Both the position numbers and the translations under genes were made by a program. From Takakia lepidozioides (taxonomy: Eukaryota > Streptophyta > Takakiopsida > Takakiales > Takakiaceae), in contig CM060731.1 of the NCBI GenBank assembly GCA_030704615.1, positions 37,884,001 to 37,948,000 of the forward strand: DNA of 64,000 nt, read 5' to 3'. Shown here piece after piece: positions 42,701 through 52,689 of this stretch; position 1 is the stretch's first letter, and the number at the start of each line of letters is the position of its first letter. The notes below the pieces were generated by a model. It ran no database searches. It was not told the origin of the DNA and saw only the letters and a list, made by a program, of their open reading frames with translations.

Positions 42701-44872
42701 GTCTAAGGGTGAAGGCCTCGTGTAGGTAGGCTGCCACGCATTTTTGATCCTCATAGTGAAAGACATCAGTGAGAGTTTGGGTTCCACTGAATTAACAGTG
42801 GAATCTCCCACGGATCTCGTAGTATAGAGGGCAGTAGAAGAAGAAGTGTTCTTCAGTTTCAATTTCCTTGCTGCGCCCTATGCAAGCTGGACATAGGCGG
42901 TCCTCCCGTTGCAGGGTTTCCCATCTGCCAGTCTCTATCCGTAGGTTGTGGGAACCCACCCTCAACAGCCCCAATGCCCTCAAGAGGGAAGGAGATAAGG
43001 GTGCTGAAAGGTAATTTGGTCTCAAGATTCTATCATCGCGGAGCACCAAGAATGTCTCTCGATAGAAGTGGAGCTTTGTCGTGAGATTGGGTAGCATCCA
43101 AGTTCTCTTGACATGTACTTCCATAAGCTCTCTCCGAATGAGTCTGTTGCGGTCATGTCTGGATGTGATGTCCACCTCATCTGGGTTCATTGGTAATAGG
43201 AAAGCAGTAGAAAGTCCGTTACGTTGAAATAAACTGTCCACTCGAGCATACCAGGAGTTCCTGAAACCTGCAGCTTTGAGCCTCATAGATGTTGTGAGGG
43301 CCCTTGCCACTAGCCCTTTGGGTGGAAGGGCCTGCAATCTGTGGAGAAAGATTGTAAGCCTGAAGAGGACCTCAGATTGCAATGGTACACATGCGAACTC
43401 GGCACCTAGGATCTGAGATGGAGTTGTGCTCCTGGCGCCAAGCATTGCTTGGAGAAAAGATGACTGTAATGGTTCCAAATTCTTTTCCCACCAGGAGACA
43501 GGGACACCAGGTGCCCAGAACTCACAACCATAGATGGTAGCAGGGCTGACGACGGTGTCAAACAGCCACTTTTTGGTCGGGGGATGCCGCAGATGTATTT
43601 GCTTGCATTTGGCCTGAAGGCGGACGGAGGCCGCCTTACCTTTAGTCAACCTGTCCAAGGCAGTGGCTGCAAAGTGAAACTTGGGGGAGTGGATAACCAG
43701 ACCTAGGTACCGGTATGATTTCACAATCTCAATTTCCTGCTGGTTGAAGATGAATCTACGATCAGCCTGGTCATTGAAGACCATGATCTTGGTCTTGCTA
43801 AGATTGACCTGCATCCCATAGTCTTTGCAGAACTGTTCCAAAATTTTGAGATGGCGTTGCAGAAAGACCGGGGATTGTGCCAAAAGGGCAACATCATCAG
43901 CATAGAGGAGATCTGATTGGGTTGGTCCCCCATCCAATGAGACCCCAACCCCATGGTTTTTTGATATGTAATTCTCCAAGGTGTCAATGTAGATCCCGAA
44001 CAGGGTAGGTGAAAGGGGGCAGCCCTGTTTGACTCCAATGTTGCTGTGGATCTCGGCTGAGAATTCACCAGCGACGTTGACCATGCCAGTGACAATCTCA
44101 TACATAGAAGAGATGGCACAAAGGATGTCTGGAGGGACTTCCACTCTATGGAGCCGTTGGAAGAGAAGGTCCCGAGGAACTGAATCAAAGGCTTTGTGAA
44201 AGTCCACGAAGCAAACATAGACCATTCTTTTGTCATAGCGTGCACTTTCCACCATAACCTGAAGAGTGAAGATGTGGTCAATAGTGGATCGGTTTCGACG
44301 GAAACCAGCCTGTCCCTCAGCACGAATGCGAGAGTACTCAGCCCAATCATCCAGTTCCATGGCCACTACTGCCCCAAACAGTTTAGCAAGTAATGAGGAC
44401 ACCATGATAGTACGATAGTTTGTCGGTGCGAGCCTGTCACCGCTCTTAAAAAGTGGGTGGATGATGCTCTTTGTCCACTCTGTTGGAAAGCCCCGTTGCA
44501 CCACCTCATTGAAGAGAAATGAAATGAAACGAAATGTACTTTATAACCTCCGCGGAAGGCTCAAAGAGCTTATTGGACAAAATGGAAAAAACATGAGGAA
44601 ACAAAACCAGAGCCAAAAAACAGCCCAAAAGCAACTACTGCTGTAAGATGTTGATGACTGTTATATCTTTGCAATGTGGAATGGTGCAGGAGGAGCAGGC
44701 GATGTATATGTACAGCCTGGAGAATGAGGAGTTTGTAGTGGTATTGTATCTTGGGTTGGAAGATGACTTTGATGGGCCTCCATCTGCCACTATTCCTCCT
44801 TCCCAATTGCAATTAACCTCCTGGACAATGGGCAATGCCCTGAAGATTGATCTGCACCACCCTTCCTTTTGA
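36790..44872 (+). CDS. conserved plant OB-fold, RPA70-like protein of unassigned function (13 exons, 671 aa)
   Basis: Exons: 36790-36972, 37359-37569, 37744-37816, 38351-38495, 38774-38883, 39122-39262, 39508-39649, 40062-40214, 40448-40632, 40787-40861, 41202-41340, 42026-42301, 44690-44872. All phases agree and total 672 codons with TGA. It matches, as I remember them, uncharacterised plant proteins sharing GVTPAILLSDL, TIDSILEKKF, YMLTLGDAWSS.TIDLYLHR, RLLPTE.LVILLDE, LLGAKFCSDTFASI, LEYGSATRLY and VVLPRDSQGSVDF. Beta-rich segments look like OB folds: LVLWDDQIAVSNLL (exon 6), FLLRLQDPTGHVVVKMHFID (exon 9) and GHLIFIAGLTTF (exon 10). Exon 12 has a probable zinc ribbon (ACGRSLQQ..., LCAFCGGPC) before QAAAEIMQACPQDFCSW, recalling the C-terminal OB fold of RPA70. 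Single-stranded nucleic-acid binding is inferred. Intron 12 (2.4 kb) carries a LINE. Confidence 0.85.
40940..40992 (+). repeat. diverged LINE-C 3' tail in intron 10 of the OB-fold gene
   Basis: CATAAGCTCTTTGAGCTTTC, then a GCAGATGTCGTAAAGTGTC stretch, is a diverged plus-orientation copy of the 3' terminus of LINE family C (compare 42575-42645, 44514-44590 and 56497-56570). No element body is attached. Confidence 0.6.
42572..44513 (-). mobile_element. young 5'-truncated LINE (family C) in intron 12 of the OB-fold gene
   Basis: A minus-orientation non-LTR element whose 3' end is a short (AAATG)n array on the plus strand (42576-42596), preceded on its own strand by CATAAGCTCTACGAGCTTTC and TTATAAAGCACC. 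The coding part is one unbroken frame of 570 codons. The 5' truncation point at about 44505-44513 abuts another tail of the same family. Unbroken coding and a clean tail point to a recent insertion. Confidence 0.85.
42792..44504 (-). CDS. LINE-C reverse transcriptase and C-terminal zinc region, 5'-truncated but unbroken
   Basis: The 570-residue frame begins inside the polymerase, so the first Met is not the native start. Blocks in order: IIHPLFKSGDRLAPTNYRTI, GQAGFRRNRSTIDHIF, VYVCFVDFHKAFDSVPRDLL, GVKQGCPLSPTLFGIYID, LLYADDVALLAQSP (catalytic YADD intact, at about 43892-43904), GMQVNLSKTKIMVF and YRYLGLVIH. The C-terminus has LCPACIGRSKEIETEEHFFF, a CCHC-like zinc motif. No endonuclease is present because of the 5' truncation. 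Expression would depend on read-through from the antisense strand of the host gene. Confidence 0.88.
   Translation of the reverse strand: MVQRGFPTEWTKSIIHPLFKSGDRLAPTNYRTIMVSSLLAKLFGAVVAMELDDWAEYSRIRAEGQAGFRRNRSTIDHIFTLQVMVESARYDKRMVYVCFVDFHKAFDSVPRDLLFQRLHRVEVPPDILCAISSMYEIVTGMVNVAGEFSAEIHSNIGVKQGCPLSPTLFGIYIDTLENYISKNHGVGVSLDGGPTQSDLLYADDVALLAQSPVFLQRHLKILEQFCKDYGMQVNLSKTKIMVFNDQADRRFIFNQQEIEIVKSYRYLGLVIHSPKFHFAATALDRLTKGKAASVRLQAKCKQIHLRHPPTKKWLFDTVVSPATIYGCEFWAPGVPVSWWEKNLEPLQSSFLQAMLGARSTTPSQILGAEFACVPLQSEVLFRLTIFLHRLQALPPKGLVARALTTSMRLKAAGFRNSWYARVDSLFQRNGLSTAFLLPMNPDEVDITSRHDRNRLIRRELMEVHVKRTWMLPNLTTKLHFYRETFLVLRDDRILRPNYLSAPLSPSLLRALGLLRVGSHNLRIETGRWETLQREDRLCPACIGRSKEIETEEHFFFYCPLYYEIRGRFHC
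44514..44645 (-). repeat. older LINE-C tail stacked next to the young copy
   Basis: AGAAATGAAATGAAACGAAA, then TACTTTATAACCTCCGCGGA and AAAGAGCTTATTGGACAAAA, is the same 3' terminus as at 42575-42650, in the same (minus) orientation, about 130 bp long and without a polymerase body. The young LINE-C starts directly at its (AAATG)n end. Exon 13 of the OB-fold gene begins 45 bases downstream. Confidence 0.75.
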
Positions 44873-45886
44873 AATTCATTGGTGGGATTCTATGTTGAGC
44901 GCTGTGTACAGATCTGTGTGTGAATTGCTGGACGAAAAATGTCTTCTCAACTACCAAAGACAAATCTGAAAAAAAGCTGACTCCCATCAAAGCAAGCTCA
45001 ACTCCAAGGAACTTGCACACTAAGTTAATCAATCGCCCCTCTTTATAGCTGGTTATACAATGACTGATCTTCTATAGTTTTGAACCCACAAGCACTTGCT
45101 ATGCGGCTTGCGGCTTATGAATGTTCTTCATCCGGCACTGGATGCACAGCACGCCCACAACCGCGCGAATCCATTGCTGGGCCCAATTCTCCGAGAGACT
45201 TGTAAAATGATTTTCTCCGATTTGGGAGAGTCGATATTCCACAGTAGCAAACACAGCTTTATCACGTTGAGGTGCAGCGAGGAGCAAGGCAAAGGAAGAG
45301 AAGTGACTGAGTGGTGATGATCTGCCTATCCTGGAACCGTCCTTCTTCCAAGGATCAGGCATCTTGCCTTGCCCGATGCAAGTAAAGCCATTCTGAACCT
45401 TGCTCTTCTACTTCTGCACTTTGCTGATCCTCTCAATTTCTCTTCCCTTGCTCCGGGGGCCTGCTGGGCACGCCCCCCGTGATAACAATTGCCGTTCTGT
45501 ACTTCATGATTTCGGGAAGTTCAAGTTCTTGCCAGTCTTCCTTTGTTCCCTTGTAGATTCCCCGTCTGTGTTTTTGCTGCCACTCATTTAATAGTAGACT
45601 TTACTCCCCTGGGGCTATGTATGTCTAGAAACAATGATTTAGCTCGATGGATTGTGGTAAGGTAAGCCAAAACCCACTTTCTGCTCATTATGATTTCGGG
45701 AAGTTCTTACCAGTCTTCCTTTGTTCTCTTGGAGATGGGCTGTCTGCCTTGTGCTGCCACACATTTTATAGTAGCTTCCCTGAGGGCCATGTATGTTTAA
45801 AAGAAGGATTTAGTTCGATGGATTGTGGTAAGCCCATACCCAGTTGCCAAATCTCTCTCTGTCACTTTTGGTTTTTGTATTGGCAG
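44873..45886. other. region between the OB-fold and UPF0548 genes, with tandem duplication
   Basis: The region should contain the promoter and the short first exon of the UPF0548 gene, but I could not identify that exon by sequence. Instead, 45503-45830 is an imperfect direct duplication. No other gene is supported. Confidence 0.45.
45503..45830 (+). repeat. imperfect tandem duplication, period about 185 bp
   Basis: Two units begin ATGATTTCGGGAAGTTC (about 45507 and 45691), share CCAGTCTTCCTTTGTT, and end with CGATGGATTGTGGTAAG (about 45645 and 45815). The second unit has small deletions. Both copies end with a donor-like AAG|GT, so the duplication may have doubled a splice site or first exon of the UPF0548 gene; this is an inference only. 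Confidence 0.8.
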
Positions 45887-47211
45887 GGTAGGTGCTTTCA
45901 ACTATGACTCGAAGTATGTGGCAGCCACAAGGGAGGCGCCATTTTCTGAGGACCATCTGGAAAACCTGAATAAGGATGGCTATGTCATCAATCATGCGAA
46001 GGTGAAGCTTGGATCCGGGCGTGATACATTTGTGAGAGGAAAACAGTTGCTTGAGAAATGGGGGTAGGTGCTCGCTTCCCAACTTTATGTAATGTCCGTC
46101 TCTGATGTCGCGACCTCTTGAAACGTTTCTCGGCTACGTTTGGACCTGAAAATGGGCCTAGTGGATGTGACATGGTCGCTTGGTTTCCTTGCCTACCCCG
46201 ATCTCCTCCTCATAATCGGGAGTTTACTGAGCGTGATAAGCATAACCTCACTTTGAGGTCATGGATGATGGTGGATGCGCAGGCAATTTCAGCTGGGCTG
46301 GGCATCGGTAGAGGCAAGCACCCCCATCAAGCAGGGAAGCCAGTTCTGTGTGTGCAGCCGCGAGCTGGCGGCATGGATCATTAACCCATTGCAGATCCTG
46401 TATGTAGCTTGCAAGGAGTATCCACCTGGTTCCCCCTCCATGGGACTACCTCGAAATGCCCAGCAACAACAGGCAACATTTGCCTTCGGAAGTGGGACTC
46501 TCAAAGGCCATTTGCTGGTACTCTCTCTCTCTCTTTACCCCTTCTCTATGGCCTTGGCCTTGGTATAGGCCACAAAGCGCTGGCAAACAATGCCTTATGA
46601 GTACATTACCCTTCTCTTCACCCCCTTAAACGTAATACCACACAAAGCTCCGGGAGGGGCAGTTTCCCAGGGGGTCAGGCTCTGGTAAGCTAAACTTCGC
46701 TGATGGGATGAATACATTCTCTCTCTTTACCCCTTTTCTTTCAACCAAACCAGGCGAAGGCTAGGTGCACACAAGGCAAAAGCAGTCGGATAAGTACATA
46801 ACAGTTTGACAGCGTGTCTTCGAGTTTGTTGGTGCACTGAATTGTAGCTGCTCAAGTTTTATGGAAAAGTGCGCATGTATTGTTTCCCTGTAAGGTTAGG
46901 GTAAAATAGGAGTAGTAACTTATTAAGCAAGAAAAGATGACAGTAAGCCTCGGATTCATGTTTGAATCTTTTCTTGTGTGCTCACATTGATACACGTGCT
47001 TGAAATTGTTGCATTGCAGGCCGGAGAAGAAAGATTTTCAGTTGAATGGAGGGATGATGACAGTGTGTGGTATGAGATACTTTCTTTTTCAAAGCCTGTT
47101 CACTTTTTATCAATTGTAGGATACCCAATTGCTCGCCATAAACAGAAGCTTTTTGCAATGCAATCAACTGCAGCAATGGTGCAAGCTGTGGCTAGGGAGA
47201 CCTTAGGATGA
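45887..47211 (+). CDS. UPF0548 (DUF1990) protein, last three exons; first exon not located
   Basis: Exons 45887-46063, 46283-46517 and 47020-47211, with consistent phases, end at TGA. The family is of unknown function; Arabidopsis At2g17695 belongs to it. Conserved blocks: VGAFNYDSKYVAA, KDGYVINHAKVKLGSGRDTF, TPIKQGSQFCVCSRELAAWI, LQILYVACKEY, FAFGSGTLKGHLLAGEERFS, VWYEILSFSKP and GYPIARHKQKLFA. The family normally starts with about 20 residues containing a W.RP motif; that exon was not found upstream. The missing exon should end in phase 2. A weak candidate with the right phase is the ATG at about 45620, whose short product does not resemble the family. The insertion before FAFGSG (GSPSMGLPRNAQQQQ) is longer than in Arabidopsis. 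Confidence 0.82.
46560..46800 (+). repeat. LINE-A-type tails or SINE fragments in UPF0548 intron
   Basis: GGCAAACAATGCCTTATGAG at about 46582-46601 is close to the LINE-A terminus seen in ARP8 introns. It is followed by TACATTACCCTTCTCTTCACCCC. A related pyrimidine-rich line, ATACATTCTCTCTCTTTACC, recurs at about 46708-46727. It lies between the last two UPF0548 exons. Confidence 0.5.
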
Positions 47212-47689
47212 CAATTTTATTTAACTCGTATCGTCTTGGTGACGTTTCATTCTAGCATGAAAGCTTGAGAATGGATTGTCTACCACTTCGAAGCTGAAAA
47301 AGAAATAGAAAAGCATTCAAAATTGGTGCTAAACAATACAAGATTGTTGTTTCCTGCTTGCCATGTGAGGATGGAGGCCATGCCAATAGATCAATCTGCC
47401 AACTCTGGAAGTCTTGTCCAGAATGCTCTAGATGTAGATGTTGATGGTAGTGAAAATGCTGTCACATTGCTGTAGGCAGATGGTAGTGGAGGGATGTTTT
47501 CACTCATGTTCATTCTTGAAGTTCAACAAGGAAAAGTTTTACTTTTTAACTTAGTCACATTTGTGTGCAAACTTCCTCCATATTGCTGCTTCAGATGCAC
47601 AGTCTCCAGTCATGTTTTTTCCTTTGCGTTTTTTGTTTGAAGGAGCAAGGGAAAAAATAACCTCAACAGCCATGACGTGGACATATGAT

Positions 47690-47985
47690 TCAAAAATACA
47701 TGGTGTATTGTATATGTTGGAATGGTACTGAACTGTTGTTTCATATGGAAGAAGTTGACTTCAATTTAATGACATAGATATTTGAAGCTTTATTCCATCA
47801 GCATATATTCTCCCACATGATAAGGAGAACGGTAAAAGAATAACTGCAAGAATCATAAAGCATACACACTGTTCAAAAATGATTTGGCGTACTGTGTGTA
47901 TTGTGATTGATACTGGAATATGTTGGAAGAAGGTGACTTCATTAATATTTGAAGCTTTATTCTATCACATGATGTATTTAAATTT
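47690..47985 (+). repeat. imperfect tandem duplication, period about 180 bp
   Basis: Two units share TTCAAAAAT, a GT.TATTGT stretch, a GAAG.TGACTTCA stretch, and ATATTTGAAGCTTTATTC (about 47770 and 47946), in the same order. Between them lies sequence with CATATATTC and AATCATAAAGC. It is non-coding. Confidence 0.7.
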
Positions 47986-48089
47986 GCAATGTGTAAGAAG
48001 GGGTTGTAAAGGAAAATTAGGACCCATACAAAAACAATCTTCAAATGGCACCACCCAATTTCAAAGTCTAATTTAAAATTAGATATAAT

Positions 48090-48300
48090 TGCACAACAGG
48101 GCTAGGGACGTGGTACGACATCCTATGCATTGGCCAGTGGGTTTCAAACTCCTGTGTGAGCTGACTGGGGCTCTGGCCCTGTTTGTCCCCAGAAAGGTGG
48201 TTTATTTTCCCCTTCAAGCCGCCTCAGTTACTGCCAGGCTGGGTGTTTCCTTGGAAGAAAAAAGGAGAAGAACAAGAAAAAGAATATATATCTTACTTCC
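48090..48300 (+). mobile_element. SINE-like element, plus orientation
   Basis: A B-box-like GGGTTTCAAACTCC at about 48137-48150 is followed by a body with GACTGGGGCTCTGG, GGTGGTTTATTTTCCCC and GGCTGGGTGTTTCC, then an A-rich tail (about 48250-48290). The body words recur in order in the minus-strand SINE at 21416-21668. The A box is poorly preserved. I take the two as one tRNA-derived SINE family. Confidence 0.5.
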
Positions 48301-48362
48301 CTGAAGATATGTAAATATAATTGCGGTTAAATTTCTGAACTGAGCAACTTCCATCTCACAAT

Positions 48363-48475
48363 ATCTTCTCTTGGTTTTGATGCTCCAAGATAAATCTGTT
48401 GTTATCCCTCCAACAGTCTTGTGTCTTACAAGCCAGCACAGTCATATTGGAGCATCAAAGCCAAAAGAAGCAATT
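48363..48475. repeat. inverted repeat around GATGCTCCAA
   Basis: CTTCTCTTGGTTTTGATGCT at 48365-48384 is matched, in inverted orientation, by AGCATCAAAGCCAAAAGAAG at about 48451-48470, with two mismatches. The loop is about 65 bases. It could be a small MITE or a foldback. No gene is attached. Confidence 0.7.
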
Positions 48476-49289
48476 GTGGAAAGAACCACAAAAATCTTTG
48501 CTGCATCCAAAACAACAAGGGCTTAGAATGTCAGTAGTTGCACGTCAAACTACAAACTGAATCACGCCACATAGTCCTTGTCAAATTGAAAGGTCTTCCA
48601 GCCCAAAAGTTTATTAAGGCAGCTGCAAGAGCAACGGACCTGGAGATTGTTTCATCGAGTTCTACTCCCTTCCTCATCTATCTTCCGAATTCCTCTTGCA
48701 ACGGAGTTTAACAATATTTTGTTTTACTGCAAGGCCTTTCAATCTGAAGAGATGGATGCGTCTCTCGCAATGTGCGGGATAGAAACATCGATCAACTACA
48801 AACCAGTATATGCAAAAGATCTCTTCAAAGTGAAAGGTCGTATAGCGAAACATGTCGTTGTTTGCTTTCGTGGTAGAGCAAGGGATGTGCCAGTGAAAAA
48901 TGCATTTTCAAAAGCCAAAATATCTTATCTCATACATAGAATACCTCGAGAAGAATACGTCAACCCAACTAGACCACTTTGGCACAGAGGTTAACGCAGC
49001 CCATGCAATTGTATTAAAAGGGAGCAACAAAACCTTGGCTGCAGCAATGTCACTCTCTATTTAGGGCAAGATATTCCTTGGTACCTAAGATGGCTTGGTT
49101 TTGTAATACCTCTTCACCCGAATGCTTGGCTATGTTGGGTACCACTACAGAAGCCAGATCGTCATCCTTGGCCTCGTCAGATTGTAATGAATGCCCATTC
49201 CCCAAGAGGAATATGGGCGGCTGGCGTTGACAGGAACCTGCAGGCTTTCTTCATTTTTGTCTTCGCTGGCCACCATTAGTTGTAGATAG

Positions 49290-50640
49290 GTGAACTATAC
49301 ATTGAGATATCCAATTATTTTTCAAACTTTCGCTCCACATAGAAATAGGAGAGAAAATGAACACAGCAGCAACTCTTCAAACACAGTTGGGCAATCAAAA
49401 GATCAAAGACACAGAGACTGTCATGCAGAAACAAGTAATCGAATATCCTGGTTCAACTTTGGCAGCAGTATGAATAAGTTTCAAATTGAACAAAATCATC
49501 AGCCTGAAGATTTCATGCTCAAGCAAAGTTCAGAAGTTCATAATCTGCTACCCACAATTGGACTGTGTTAGGAGAGAGAACGGGAATTATAGTCATCTGT
49601 CATGTTGGTTTTACGATGTTTGAAAGCAAATATCGTAAATCCGCCATGAAAGAAGACTATTATTCCCGCCCATTCCTGTTCTCTCTCCTAACCTCCAAAA
49701 AGCTAAGGATATTGAACAATGAGGCAGAGGGAGAGCAGACACACACACCTACAATCTAGGACAAAAATTCAGATCGATGAGCAACAGATAGAGGGAGGAC
49801 ATCCAGAAGACTCGATTAGAGAAAGAGTGAGGACGGGGAGATCTATGTTTGATAACTGATGGAAGACACTACGATACAGAAGACAAATACTAGAAAGGAT
49901 TAGCAACCAGACAGAGGGGGAGCAGTTGACATGAGCAAAAGAAGGAAGGTGGACCTTAATTATCAATACGTATGTGTGACACAGCCAGGAAAGTTGTTCT
50001 CGTCCCTGGCGGGTTAGCAGCCACAGGGATCTGAACAATCTCTGGGCTTAGTTGCCTCCTCTCCAATTTCTGCCAGTAAATCTTCATCGCATCTTCAGGG
50101 CTGATCTCCACATTGGCACCTCTCCACATTTCTGGGCCTCATCTGAATTTTCTGCCAGCAGATTTTCATCCTCAGCCTTATACTCATCACGAATGAATGC
50201 CCTCACATGATGAGTAGCAGTGGTGTACACTGTACACCTGACACTTGCAGCCGGCGTTCTGGAAGAGAGGGAACCCTGCTCTCATCATGTTGTCTTCATG
50301 TGGCCACCAATATTATAGACGGGTGAACCATAGCGTGAGACGTTCAATCATTTTTTCAGCTGTCAAGGAGGCAGAGGGAGAGCAGACATACATACATATA
50401 CAGATCTAGGGACAAAAAGATGGATCTATTAGCAAAATAGGTCGGATGGGTAGTTGTAATTACTCATAGAAAGACACTAAAATAAAGAAGAGGAGACTAG
50501 CTGCGGGATTGAGCAAGCAGGCAGAGGAGAGCAGACTGATATCCATACACTTACATATCCAGGGACATGAAGAGGGATTGTGAGCAAAAAGAGGTAGGGC
50601 ACCTGGTGAGTTCAATTACCGATGGAGCGAGGCTTTATCC
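49290..50640 (+). repeat. repeat module M1, plus orientation, with internal tandem units
   Basis: From about 50040 to 50640 this is the inverse of 59090-59770, with matching words AATCTCTGGGCTTAG, TTTCTGCCAG, GGGCTGATCTCCACATTGG and AGATCTAGGGACAAA. Internally the line GAGGCAGAGGGAGAGCAGAC is present at about 49722 and 50370, with a related copy at about 50520, so the module has subrepeats of several hundred bases down to about 150. It has no recognisable protein. Confidence 0.65.
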
Positions 50641-52689
50641 TGGGGCTTATCATTTCTCCATTCTTTACCACCCTAAACACCCCTCCCAGCAGGTAATTTT
50701 GGTGTAACCTGCTATCAGCCGTACATGATATCGATCTGGATCACCGTCTATGTTAAGAGATTGTGAAGCCGGAAAGAAATCCATTCTTTGAGTGGGAGAA
50801 CTTTTCTGGTGTTCTCATAAGAATGCCCAGCCCTTCAGCTCTCGTATAGGGGTAGCGCGTCCTTTTCAGAACGACAGGATAGCTGTGTCAATGTGCAAAG
50901 GAGATCCTACAAACATGCACAAAATAGAAAGATTCTTTAAGAGCGTCATCAGCCGGATAGAGGTCAGCCATCAAAGGAGGTTGCATCAGGGTTGCATTCT
51001 TGCCAGATTTGCCATAGGGCCACACCGACCTCTATCCTCTTACTCAATACCACTGTAGATGCATCCAATAGCTCATATTCAACCTTCATCTCTTTGCTTC
51101 CAACAACAATTTTTGTGTTGGTCTCAATGGATTTCTTTGCAGCAACTGAGCAGCAACTAAGAGATCCATTGAGAGTAACAAAAAATTTGCGGTTGGAAGT
51201 TTGTAGGTCTAATCATTGATCATTGAACACCAGGTCCATCAACAAGGCAAGCATTTATGGTCATGCAGGAGTGCTTAGTCAGCTCTTTGCTTCCAACTGC
51301 AAACTTGGGCTTCATCTCTGTAGTGGACTTCCTTGGAAGTTGCTTTTTCAGGTCAGCTCATTGATTGAACCATACAACCATGATCAACAAGGCAAGCATA
51401 TACTGTCCTCAAAACTATATATACAAGTTTCTGTCCCATACGCTAAGCTTCATTTAAAGGCTTGCCTGAGCAATTAATCTCCCTCCTTTTCCTACCTCTG
51501 CATCCGTAATTCTCCATTCTTCCTCGAAATCAAATGGCAAGAGGAGCTGGTCATACAGGCTGCCCCTGTATCAGTGACTCCGCACTCCTGCATCAACATC
51601 CTCACTAGTTTCACTGAGCATTCTCCCAAGGTTCTTTAGCGAGAAGAGCTGGTCATGGTGGGTGAAGTCATGAGACACCTGCTGAAACCCTGCTCCTCCC
51701 TTCTCCGCTCCCTCTCTTATGACGAGGCACTGACTACACTGCGGTATAGGCCCACCGACTTTCCGCGGGCAGGAACTTTCCAGTGCATAAAAATCTGCTC
51801 AAATCAAATCATGGTTCCACTAGGCTGTCATGCGGTGGAACATCAGGATCCGCCCCTGATTACCTGGCTCCATTTCCACCCTAGATGATATCTCATCCAA
51901 GGGACAAGAGAGTGTTCCACAAATTGGCCAATTCTGGACAAGGGTTCCATGCTCCTGCCCCTAGTGCGATCCACTAGTGGGTAAATTCTGCTTCAAAATG
52001 CCCTAAAGATTAAAAAGGGAAATCTAGCGCAGGTTTTAGGGTCTACTAACCTACCTGTTCTGCTCCATTTTGTGACCAACTTGGTAAATCTTTTCTATTT
52101 GGTTGTATACCATGCCTCAAAACCCATATAGAAATTCTGTGAGAGAACCTTGGAACCATGTAATTATAATAAGACACATGTGGATCTTAATCTCCATCTT
52201 AACTTATGTGAGGTTAAGTTCCAAGTAACATAAGCAGTAGCCCTTGGGGGTCAAGTGACACCACACATTTACTCTTGCTTGGCAAAAGTCCACACTTTTT
52301 GGGAGGTAATTAAGGTTAATCTACAGGAAAAGAAAATTAGGCTTTTATGACTTCCTCATGGTCAACCCTGCATGACGCTGCTTGTAGGTAAAGTCCAACT
52401 TCTGAAGGCAGTTGCTGAGTAGTGGAACCTCTTTCAATCTCAATATGTTTTGATTGCACTAACTTCCTGTGCTAAATTAGTCCGAAGGGTTTCACAATCT
52501 TGGCAGTGTGGTAGTCGGTGATCAGCACTAATTAGCCTGCCAATCTGCACTCATGGATAAATTTATGGATTACATTACACCACACAATTTGAATTCTACC
52601 ACAAACAAGCTAGAACGAATGCCGGATGATCCTGGCTTCTGATACAAAAGGCAAGGAGAAAGGAACACACGTGCATTGTGCTAAGTTGA
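50641..52689. other. repeat-derived region related to 55.9-56.3 kb
   Basis: No gene is supported. CATCAACAAGGCAAGCAT and nearby words (TTGATTGAACCA, GCTAAGC.TCATTTA) occur at about 51235-51465, at 56075-56170, and in inverted form at about 58230-58300. This places the region in the same repeat family as the large inverted repeat further right. A weaker relation was also seen at about 51540-51690 to 56430-56600 (GCTGCCCCTA..TCAG). Confidence 0.5.

Larger units (their letters stand above)
47212..49289. other. gene-poor region after the UPF0548 gene, with several repeats
   Basis: No gene is supported. The region contains a tandem duplication (47690-47985), a SINE-like element (48090-48300) and an inverted repeat (48363-48475). 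The longest frame, 115 codons at 48647-48994, starts in repeat-like sequence and matches nothing I recognise. Confidence 0.5.

Noticed and set aside
36790-44872. Identification of the OB-fold gene as CTC1 of the CST telomere complex
   Set aside because: The conserved blocks do not match plant CTC1 as I remember it, and at 671 aa it is too short.
48647-48994. 115-codon plus-strand frame in the repeat region
   Set aside because: No motif, atypical start context, and repeats on both sides. Not enough to call a gene.
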